NCBI GenBank assembly: GCA_030746455.1
Contig: JASLMQ010000337.1
Location: 1 to 6,736 of the forward strand
Reading direction: 5' to 3'
Source of the DNA: Candidatus Latescibacterota bacterium
Lineage (GTDB): Bacteria; Latescibacterota; UBA2968; GCA-2709665
DNA length: 6,736 nucleotides
In this document: positions 1-4,960 of the stretch, piece after piece
Layout of the letters: each line of letters begins with the position of its first letter
Position numbering within the stretch: position 1 is the first letter of the stretch
Translations under genes and position numbers: made by a program
Notes under the pieces: generated by a model
The model's input: only the letters and a program-made list of their open reading frames with translations
Databases searched by the model: none
What the model was told of the DNA's origin: nothing

Positions 1-97
1 ACGGGCCGGAATCCCCGGAGCCTTGGCCTTGGTCACAGCGACGGCCCCCGAACCGGGGAGGACGGCGTCCCGGTCCGCAGTCGACCTCGGGTACCGC
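1..97. other. Unassigned left edge, downstream of the receiver gene
   Basis: No gene is supported in these 97 bases. On the minus strand they follow the stop codon of the receiver gene. They contain a small perfect hairpin (CCCCG at 46-50, loop AAC, CGGGG at 54-58) that could lie in the 3' end of that transcript, but no T-run follows it on the minus strand, so I do not call an intrinsic terminator. Confidence 0.4.
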
Positions 98-460
98 TCA
101 GCGATTCACCCTCGCCAGGTCTCTCACGATCCGCAGTACGCTCGAGATCCGAAAGGGCTTCAGCAGCGAGCCATCGGCCCCCTTCTCTTCAGCAATCCGG
201 AGTGCGGCCTCGCCGACCGCCGTCATAGCGACGATCTTCGCCGCGGGATCCCGCTGCCGCAGTGCTTCGATGACATCGTACCCCGACATGGCCGGCATCA
301 GGAGATCGACAAAGACGATGTCGGGGGCAGCGATCCGGTATCGCTCGAGTCCCGTCTCGCCGTCGGCCGCATCGATCACCTCGTGTCCATCGATCGAAAG
401 CATCCGCCGCAGGACACCTCTGACGATCTCTTCGTCCTCTATAACCAAGACGCGAGCCAC
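98..460 (-). CDS. Stand-alone response regulator receiver (CheY-like) protein
   Basis: A 120-residue protein consisting of one receiver domain and nothing else. It shows the full phosphorylation site: the acidic pair at E8-D9 (IEDEE), phospho-acceptor D52 in VFVDLLMP, T80 at the end of strand 4 (VAMT) and K101 in the LLKPF motif. In this family a partner histidine kinase phosphorylates the Asp, and the surface change is read by a target protein. No DNA-binding or enzymatic output domain follows, so it likely acts by protein contact or as a phosphorelay step in the cytoplasm. The start is GTG at 458-460, preceded by GGGAGG (471-476 on the plus strand) at a 10-nt gap; the frame upstream has no ATG or GTG before a stop at 560-562. 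An ATG two bases upstream lies in another frame. No kinase gene is in the window, so the signal is unknown. The family call is sure; the pathway is not known. Confidence 0.9.
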   Translation of the reverse strand: MARVLVIEDEEIVRGVLRRMLSIDGHEVIDAADGETGLERYRIAAPDIVFVDLLMPAMSGYDVIEALRQRDPAAKIVAMTAVGEAALRIAEEKGADGSLLKPFRISSVLRIVRDLARVNR

Positions 461-470
461 ATCAACCCGC

Positions 471-476
471 CCTCCC
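471..476 (-). promoter_or_regulatory. Ribosome binding site of the receiver gene
   Basis: The minus strand reads GGGAGG here, 10 nt before the GTG at 458-460. It supports that GTG as the start rather than the nearby out-of-frame ATG. Confidence 0.5.
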
Positions 477-559
477 AGCGGACCACCCCGGGATGTTGGC
501 CACCGACGTCTCCGTGCTGCCCGACGGCGGCTGGACCCGGCCTTCGGCCAGACCCGCCA

Positions 560-796
560 TCACCCGACCACGCCGAGCGTGTACGCATCGGGCCCCAATC
601 CGTGCTTGTCTCGCATATGCGTCTCAACGAGCTCTTTTCCCCGCTCCTTCGCGGCCTGCTCCTCCTGGAACGGGTCCTCGGGCCAGACGATGTAGGTCTG
701 TACGCCCGCCCCCGTGAATTTGGAGACGGCGAACCGGACCCTGAACGTGTCTTCGGCCCCGAGCCTGTAGACGTAGAGCTCAACGCGAAAGTCCAT
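560..796 (-). CDS. Small conserved-looking protein of unknown function
   Basis: A 78-residue soluble protein that I do not recognise. It begins MDFRVELYVYRLG, has alternating hydrophobic residues suggesting beta strands over residues 1-40 (VELYVY, VRFAVS, QTYIVW), then a charged helix (about 43-65, rich in E, K and A) and a short tail. There is no signal peptide, membrane segment or metal motif. The frame stays open upstream to 871, but I chose the ATG at 794-796 because the 25 extra residues look non-coding and a weak GGCAGG lies a few bases upstream of this ATG. Its stop is 99 nt before the receiver gene on the same strand and in the same frame, so the two may be cotranscribed; the spacer reads as non-coding (Arg/Trp/Gly-rich). 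The biased amino-acid pattern makes it likelier to be real than the overlapping frames, but this is inference. Confidence 0.6.
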   Translation of the reverse strand: MDFRVELYVYRLGAEDTFRVRFAVSKFTGAGVQTYIVWPEDPFQEEQAAKERGKELVETHMRDKHGLGPDAYTLGVVG

Positions 797-943
797 TGCA
801 GATACCTGCCAGCGTAGTACGCACAACAGCTGCACCACCCCGGAGTCGGCTGGCCTTACCGCAAACGCCACTGTTTGACCCGTCGAGAGGCTTCCGTGCC
901 GCAGTCTTCGAAGCGTGTGCGTCGTAGCTGCCTCGGGCTTCAG

Positions 944-964
944 GTCAGAGGTCAGACGTCAGAC
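944..964. repeat. Three tandem 7-bp units GTCAGAG / GTCAGAC / GTCAGAC
   Basis: Three consecutive heptamers differ only in the last base of the first unit. The array is far too short for a CRISPR or a classic minisatellite. Similar GTCAGA-type runs are, from memory, frequent between genes in several uncultivated bacterial phyla. Confidence 0.8.
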
Positions 965-1019
965 GACCCAGCGTCCGGCGGCGATCGCCAGGATTGGTCT
1001 TCTCACGTTTCACGCCTGG

Positions 1020-1050
1020 CCTCCGAAGCTGGCACCGCCAGCGAAGGAGG
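1020..1050 (-). terminator. Strong two-step hairpin after the URO-D-like gene, possible terminator
   Basis: On the minus strand a perfectly symmetric structure forms 28 nt after the URO-D-like stop codon. An outer stem CCTCC/GGAGG encloses an internal loop of UUC facing UUC, then an inner 6-bp stem GCUGGC/GCCAGC closed by the triloop GGU. No T-run follows, so a classical intrinsic terminator is not proven. It could equally be an mRNA 3' end stabiliser or one copy of a dispersed palindromic (REP-like) element. Confidence 0.45.
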
Positions 1051-1078
1051 GTCTGACGCCCCTTTCCGCCCTCTGCGT

Positions 1079-2161
1079 TTACGCGAACGTACAGACCTCG
1101 TGAATCAGGTCAATGTAGTACCTGAAGTTCTCGAACGGTACGTCCGGCGGCACCGCGTGGTCGACCATGGGTGAGAACCCGCCCTGTCTGGCCAGCGTCG
1201 GCACCTTTGTCATCACCTCGTGCTCGATGTTCTTCCTCGAGCAGCCTTCACGCAGCTCGCGTTTGTCGACACCCCCCATCAGCAGGAGGCCCTTCCCGAA
1301 CTGCTCCCGATATCGGGCGGCATCACAGTCGGCCGCCACCTCGAGGGGATAGACGAAGTTGACGTTGGCCTCCAGCCAGAGCGGGATCAGCTCGTCGACA
1401 TTGCCGTCGCTGTCGACCATGATGATGTCGATGCCCGATTCGTTGAGCCTGCTCGTCACCCGCTTGAGCGGCTCCATCATGAATTCACGGAACAACGCCG
1501 GCGAAATGAGCGGGCCCGTCTTCATCGCCATGTCTTCCCAGACCGAGCCGTAGTCGATGTCGGGGATCTCGTCCAGTGCGCGCTGGATCAGATCCAACAC
1601 GAAGTCGGCCATGTAGTCGGTCATCTCGTGGACGAGCTCGGGATCGTCGTAATACCAGAGCGCCAGATTTTCCATGCCCACCCAGTTCCGGATCCAGCCA
1701 TAGTAGGAGCCGGCGTCGATGCCCAGAGGGAAATCGCGCTGTCTGTAACAGCTTTTCAGGTAGTCCCAGTACTCGGGATATCGGTTGCCCGCGGCCGGAT
1801 CCAGTCGCTGTTTCCATTGAAGCCATGTCACACGGTCTCGTATCGGATATCGGATCCACTGGGATATCCCCACCTCACGGTCGGTCCAGCGCTTGGTGAG
1901 CCCGCCGAATTCGTCCTCTACGACACACCAGTTGGCGGTCTGTTCCACGATCTCCGTCTGCAGGGACGGGAAGAGTCCGAAGTTGATCGGGATCTTCTCC
2001 ATCCGGTCGAATCCGAAGTAGGTGTTGAAGTGCGCGTCCCAGGGCATGCCCTCCCTCAGCCATCGCTGACGGGTGTCATTGAAGGTCCACTGGGGCATCA
2101 GGAAGACCCGATCGGGGTTGCCGTACCGAAACGTCGCGTGAAACCGCTCCCGTGCGTTCAT
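1079..2161 (-). CDS. Uroporphyrinogen decarboxylase (URO-D)-family protein
   Basis: A 360-residue cytoplasmic protein of the URO-D/methyltransferase superfamily, a TIM-barrel fold of about 340-370 residues. It opens with the family hallmark RERFHATFRYGNPDRV (residues 4-19). It continues with VWEDMAMKTGPLISP (207-221), VDSDGNVDELIP (249-260), PLEVAADCD (272-280), LLMGGVDKREL (293-303) and the C-terminal VDHAVPPDVPFENF (333-346). True heme-pathway URO-D carries an N-terminal RQAGR motif, which is absent. The zinc-binding H-x-C motif of corrinoid methyltransferases (MtaA, CmuA) is also not at the usual place, where VDSDGN stands instead. It therefore belongs to a large URO-D-like subgroup whose substrate is unknown; heme synthesis is unlikely. 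The start at 2159-2161 is preferred over an upstream start at 2281 because homology begins there and AAAGGA lies 11 nt upstream; the extra 40 residues look non-coding. It stands alone at the head of a leftward group. Confidence 0.88.
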   Translation of the reverse strand: MNARERFHATFRYGNPDRVFLMPQWTFNDTRQRWLREGMPWDAHFNTYFGFDRMEKIPINFGLFPSLQTEIVEQTANWCVVEDEFGGLTKRWTDREVGISQWIRYPIRDRVTWLQWKQRLDPAAGNRYPEYWDYLKSCYRQRDFPLGIDAGSYYGWIRNWVGMENLALWYYDDPELVHEMTDYMADFVLDLIQRALDEIPDIDYGSVWEDMAMKTGPLISPALFREFMMEPLKRVTSRLNESGIDIIMVDSDGNVDELIPLWLEANVNFVYPLEVAADCDAARYREQFGKGLLLMGGVDKRELREGCSRKNIEHEVMTKVPTLARQGGFSPMVDHAVPPDVPFENFRYYIDLIHEVCTFA

Positions 2162-2507
2162 GAGTGTCGTTGTCCTTTGTGATGCCTGCGCCCTCGTCGT
2201 CAGGGGGCCTGTTCGTTGCGCCCACAAAGCAGACGGGGCACACCTCGGTTGTCCGAAGCATGCCCCATCCGCGAGCCCCAAGGCGGATCACCTCCGAGGA
2301 CCGACAGCGATCCGCGTCAGGGCTCTTCCCAGGTCCATCGTGGACGCCCAGTTCCCCGTTCGGACCTTATCTGACAGCGCGATACCTGATCATCCCTCCA
2401 AGTGAAAAGATAGCGTGCTCCCGGGGAGAGCGCAAGAGCGGCGGGATGCAGCGATGCAATGACCTGGGGTCCCTGCCCGTCCGACTTGCGAGGGGTGCAA
2501 TGTACAT
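2162..2507. other. Gene-free upstream region of the URO-D-like gene
   Basis: I see no gene in these 346 bases. They should hold the promoter and leader of the URO-D-like gene on the minus strand, including AAAGGA at 2173-2178 as its probable ribosome binding site. No convincing -35/-10 pair stands out. Several overlapping open frames are Arg/Pro/Ser-rich and look like random GC-rich sequence. Confidence 0.5.
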
Positions 2508-2678
2508 CTATCTGGGATCTCTGCGGAAGAGCAGCAAAGCCTCGCTGCACAGACGCTCCCTGCCGTAGGGGGGCTGTTGCGCACCTCTCCCCCGACGACG
2601 ATGGTGCTCGATCCTCCCCCCGTCCAGGTTGTAGGCCTCGTGAGCGCCTTGCGACCGCATGAGGTCTGTCAGCGCCAG
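2508..2678 (-). pseudogene. 3' remnant of a phosphodiester glycosidase (NAGPA-type) gene
   Basis: Reading leftwards, the frame encodes LALTDLMRSQGAHEAYNLDGG, broken here as LALTDLM, then RSQGAHEAYNLDGG. This is the C-terminal signature of the phosphodiester glycosidase family (N-acetylglucosamine-1-phosphodiester alpha-N-acetylglucosaminidase, also called exopolysaccharide biosynthesis NAGPA domain). The expected continuation GGSSTIVVGGEVRNSP lies one frame over, and GRERLCSEALLLF then returns in the first frame before a natural stop at 2508-2510. The shifts sit at two six-base homopolymers: one G too many at 2616-2621 and one C too few at 2568-2573, in minus-strand terms. The remaining 200 or so residues of a usual domain are missing; upstream codons to about 2750 may be further decayed sequence. 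Intact relatives act on sugar phosphodiesters, often outside the cytoplasm. This copy should be non-functional whether or not the indels are real. Confidence 0.75.
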
Positions 2679-2816
2679 GCGTCTTGGTGACAAGGGTGCA
2701 GACGACGCAAGTCCATCCGTGGACGATGCACCAAGCTGCATCCGCGCGCTTGGCATTCCTAGGATCTTGTGGATCGGTTGTCCAGCTCGTGGCTAGCCCC
2801 AATACGTCAAAGCCTT

Positions 2817-2845
2817 ACCACGGATGAACACGGATAGACACGGAT
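2817..2845 (+). repeat. Left arm of an inverted repeat built from 10-bp CACGGAT units
   Basis: The arm starts ACCACGGATGAAC and contains three CACGGAT cores at 10-bp spacing. It pairs with the right arm at 3030-3058, matching at 25 of 29 positions in inverted orientation. A further GGAGGC (2856-2861 region) can pair with GCCTCC at 3022-3027, which would extend the stem past a bulge. Confidence 0.85.
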
Positions 2846-3029
2846 GGTAGAACGCGGAGGCCCGAGAAATCCAGGCCGAAACGGAAGTCATGTAGAGCTG
2901 ACGGGTGGTGGACCCACCCCGATCCCCTATATCACCCGAGGTGAGGTGACTCCTATGCTCCGTCGGCCGTCCCCCGCCCGTGCGCAAGCCCCGTCCTGGT
3001 CTGCAATCGCTAGGCTCTGACGCCTCCAT
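2846..3029. other. Interior of the inverted-repeat element, with small hairpins
   Basis: These 184 bases lie between the two arms and hold no credible gene. They contain a 6-bp hairpin (GGGTGG at 2903-2908, five-base loop, CCACCC at 2914-2919) and a 5-bp one (TCACC at 2932-2936, loop CGA, GGTGA at 2940-2944, with a second GGTGA at 2945-2949 that could compete). The whole 2817-3058 block could fold as a long hairpin with a structured head, either as a MITE-like DNA element or as an RNA. Confidence 0.5.
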
Positions 3030-3058
3030 ATCAGTGTCTATCTGTGCTCATCTGTGGT
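3030..3058 (-). repeat. Right arm of the inverted repeat, CACAGAT/CACTGAT units
   Basis: Read on the minus strand this arm starts ACCACAGATGAGC and repeats the CAC-x-GAT core at 10-bp spacing, mirroring the arm at 2817-2845. The four differences lie mostly at the base after CAC (G versus A or T), as expected for diverged copies of a dispersed repeat family. Confidence 0.85.
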
Positions 3059-3302
3059 TGCTTTCTGTCGCTTTGAGGCTAGAACTTCCCGAAGCCGAGT
3101 ACCCACTGTCCTGCGGCTACCCGCAGCCCTGATCTGGAGACGATTCCAATCATCCGCCTTGGCAGCGTGCGCGACCACAACCGTCTGTACGAAACTCAGA
3201 TATGTCTTGATATCGGACAGGCGATTTGTACCTTACGGTTCTGGAAGGACAACGCTCTCAGATCCGTGCCAATCTTCCTGAATGCCAGGAATACCATAGG
3301 GT
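3059..3302. other. Gene-free leader region of the oxidoreductase operon
   Basis: No gene is supported. The open frame of the downstream gene extends back to 3167, but those codons look non-coding. A perfect 6-bp hairpin with a four-base loop lies at 3111-3126 (CTGCGG, CTAC, CCGCAG). The promoter of the operon should be in this stretch. Confidence 0.5.
3207..3234 (+). promoter_or_regulatory. Weak candidate sigma-70 promoter for the oxidoreductase operon
   Basis: TTGATA (3207-3212) matches the -35 consensus at five of six bases. It is followed after 16 nt by TACCTT (3229-3234), which matches the -10 consensus at only three. Position and strand fit a leader of about 75 nt, but a match of this quality can arise by chance. 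Confidence 0.22.
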
Positions 3303-3309
3303 TAAGGAG
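3303..3309 (+). promoter_or_regulatory. Ribosome binding site fixing the operon's first start codon
   Basis: TAAGGAG lies 7 nt before the ATG at 3317, an almost ideal Shine-Dalgarno sequence and spacing. It decides against the longer in-frame start at 3167. Confidence 0.85.
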
Positions 3310-3316
3310 ACGCTCG

Positions 3317-4960
3317 ATGCAGAGCACCGCAGATCCCGGCAGCACGCACAACCCGGCACCGTGTCAGCGGGCGTGCCCGGCAGGCATAGATGTCCCGCGC
3401 TACATCAGGGCCATCGCGGCGGACAGGCTCGATGAGGCCCTCGCCGTGATCCGGGAATCGATTCCCTTCCCGTCGGTCTGCGGCCACGCCTGCTATGCGC
3501 CGTGCGAGCTGAAGTGCGGGAAAGGCCAGTTCGACCAGGCGGTGGCAATCAAGGCGCTGAAGCGGGTGGCCGCTGAGCGAGGCGGCGACTCGTGGAAGGA
3601 CAAGCTTGTTGAACAGCCTGCCAGCGGCAAGAGGGCCGCTGTGGTCGGCGCCGGGCCGAGTGGCCTGACGGCTGCATTCTATCTTGCGCTCAAGGGACAC
3701 GAAGTTACCGTCTTCGAAAGCAGGGCCGAGGCAGGCGGCATGATGCGGTGGGCGATACCCGATTATAGGCTTCCGCGCGATGTGCTGGCCGAGGAGATCG
3801 GCGAGGTCGAGGCCCTGGGTGTCGAGATCAAGACCAATGCCCAGGTCGATTCGCTCTCCGAGCTCGAGGCCGACGGCTATGACGGAATCTACGTGAGCTG
3901 CGGAGCACAGGCGAGTGCGCCGCTGGGTGTGTCCGGCGAGGATGCAGAGGGGATGTTGGGGGCGATCCCGTTTCTTGAGGCCCTCAATGCCGGACAGCAG
4001 ATCCGTGTAGGGAGGCGGGTCGCGGTCATCGGCGGGGGAAACGCCGCCATCGACGCCGCTCGAAGCGCGCTGCGCCTGGATGCACAGGAAGTTACCATGT
4101 ACTATCGCCGTACTCGGGACGAGATGCCCGCCTATCCGGATGAGATCGAGGCGGCAATCGAGGAGGGCATCAAGATCGAGTACCTGTCGGCTCCCTCCTC
4201 GATCGAGAGACACGACGACGGACTGAGGGTCGCGTTCGATCGGATGGAGCTGGGTCCCCCGGACAAGAACGGCCGGCCTGTGCCCGTTCGGAAGGACGGG
4301 TTCGGGTATACCGAGGTCTTCGACACCGTGATCTCTGCCGTCGGTCAGCAGGTTGCGCTGGGGCCCGATTTCGGCATTCCGCAGAAGACGGATGGACTCG
4401 TGGAGGTCCAGGGGGACGATCTGTCCACGGAAATCGCGGGGGTGTACGCCGGAGGCGATGCCGTAACGGGGCCGGCCTCGATCATAGAGGCGATCGCCCA
4501 GGGGAAGGTGGCCGCATCGCTCATCGACAGGCATCTGGGCGGGGACGGCAGGATCTCCCTCGAACTCACGGAAGGTGAATCCCCTGTGGAGGTGGGAACC
4601 TCTCAGGAGGCCCCGACGCCGCGCGTGGAGATTCCCTGTCTACCGGCCGGGGTGCGGAGCCATGGTTTCGATGTCGTGGAGGAGACGCTCAATCCCCATC
4701 TGACGAAGCAGGAGGCTGACCGATGCCTCTCGTGTGACTACCGGCAGTTCAGCGTAGAGCTCGACTTCGAGGCGTGCAAGGAGTGCGGCTACTGCCGGAA
4801 GGTGTGCCACATGGACGTGTTTGCTCCGGAAGAGCGCTTCAACGCCAAGGGATACAGGCCAATGGTGGTGATGAACCCCCAGTACTGCGTCGGCTGTATG
4901 AAATGCTTCTACAGCTGCCCGGATTTCTGCATCGATGTCGAGGGAGCCGAAAGTCCATGA
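3317..4960 (+). CDS. GltD-like FAD/NAD(P) oxidoreductase fused to a 2x[4Fe-4S] ferredoxin (delta-like) domain
   Basis: A 547-residue flavoprotein that likely moves electrons between NAD(P)(H) and the 2-oxoacid oxidoreductase encoded next to it. Residues 1-90 form the GltD-type Fe-S domain, with cysteines at 16, 20, 55, 59, 63 and 67 (C-x3-C-P, then C-x3-C-x3-C-x3-C). FAD binding shows as GAGPSG (111-116) and AGGD (378-381), and the nucleotide motif GGGNAA at 239-244. A linker at about 410-460 leads to RCLSC (469-473) and two [4Fe-4S] motifs: C487, C490, C493, C497 and C524, C527, C530, C534. Glutamate synthase small subunits and NfnB lack this C-terminal pair; it resembles the separate delta subunit of four-subunit 2-oxoacid:ferredoxin oxidoreductases. 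Its stop overlaps the alpha start by 4 nt (ATGA), pointing to translational coupling. An NADP-linked 2-oxoglutarate oxidoreductase with a flavoprotein subunit is known from Azoarcus evansii, a precedent for the role. NADH versus NADPH cannot be told here. Confidence 0.9.
   Translation: MQSTADPGSTHNPAPCQRACPAGIDVPRYIRAIAADRLDEALAVIRESIPFPSVCGHACYAPCELKCGKGQFDQAVAIKALKRVAAERGGDSWKDKLVEQPASGKRAAVVGAGPSGLTAAFYLALKGHEVTVFESRAEAGGMMRWAIPDYRLPRDVLAEEIGEVEALGVEIKTNAQVDSLSELEADGYDGIYVSCGAQASAPLGVSGEDAEGMLGAIPFLEALNAGQQIRVGRRVAVIGGGNAAIDAARSALRLDAQEVTMYYRRTRDEMPAYPDEIEAAIEEGIKIEYLSAPSSIERHDDGLRVAFDRMELGPPDKNGRPVPVRKDGFGYTEVFDTVISAVGQQVALGPDFGIPQKTDGLVEVQGDDLSTEIAGVYAGGDAVTGPASIIEAIAQGKVAASLIDRHLGGDGRISLELTEGESPVEVGTSQEAPTPRVEIPCLPAGVRSHGFDVVEETLNPHLTKQEADRCLSCDYRQFSVELDFEACKECGYCRKVCHMDVFAPEERFNAKGYRPMVVMNPQYCVGCMKCFYSCPDFCIDVEGAESP
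4941..4946 (+). promoter_or_regulatory. Ribosome binding site of the alpha subunit, inside the preceding gene
   Basis: AGGGAG ends 10 nt before the ATG at 4957 and lies within the last codons of the upstream gene. With the ATGA overlap it supports 4957 as the start and coupled translation. Confidence 0.5.

Larger units (their letters stand above)
797..1078. other. Repeat-rich spacer between the URO-D-like gene and the small gene
   Basis: No convincing coding frame in these 282 bases. It holds three tandem 7-bp units (944-964), a GC-rich two-step hairpin (1020-1050) and, just past the URO-D stop on the minus strand, a purine-rich run of the type CGCAGAGGGCGGA. It looks like a 3' untranslated region assembled from short dispersed elements. 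Confidence 0.6.

Noticed and set aside
23..817. Long plus-strand open frame of 264 codons across the receiver and small-protein genes
   Set aside because: It runs antisense to a clear receiver domain. Its product is low in complexity (Arg/Pro/Asp-rich) with no recognisable motif, as expected for a GC-rich antisense frame.
980..989. GGCGATCGCC palindrome, resembling the cyanobacterial HIP1 element
   Set aside because: Only one copy was noticed, and nothing else in the window suggests a cyanobacterium; a 10-bp palindrome in GC-rich DNA is easily chance.
875..1174. Plus-strand open frame of 99 codons in the repeat-rich spacer
   Set aside because: It spans tandem repeats and a hairpin and runs into the antisense of the URO-D-like gene, with no motif and no ribosome binding site.
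1220..2182. Plus-strand open frame of 320 codons
   Set aside because: It is the antisense shadow of the URO-D-like gene, which carries all the family motifs.
2711..2724. GTCCA-TCCG-TGGAC mini-hairpin containing one CCACGGATG match on the minus strand
   Set aside because: It is a single repeat core without the 10-bp periodicity, too short to count as a third arm of the inverted-repeat element.
2317..2802. Minus-strand open frame of 161 codons over the gene-free region
   Set aside because: It crosses the glycosidase relic in the wrong frame, and its composition looks random. The relic's own frames explain the only protein-like signal there.
2817..3058. Possible CRISPR or phage attachment site at the repeat arms
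   Set aside because: The repeats are 10-bp degenerate units without unique spacers of constant size, the arms are inverted, and no cas, integrase or tRNA gene is near.
3167..3316. 50-codon N-terminal extension of the flavoprotein
   Set aside because: The extra residues match nothing in the GltD family, and TAAGGAG sits at ideal distance from the ATG at 3317.
3302..4534. Minus-strand open frame of 410 codons
   Set aside because: It is the antisense shadow of the flavoprotein gene, whose FAD, NAD(P) and Fe-S motifs and strong ribosome binding site are decisive.
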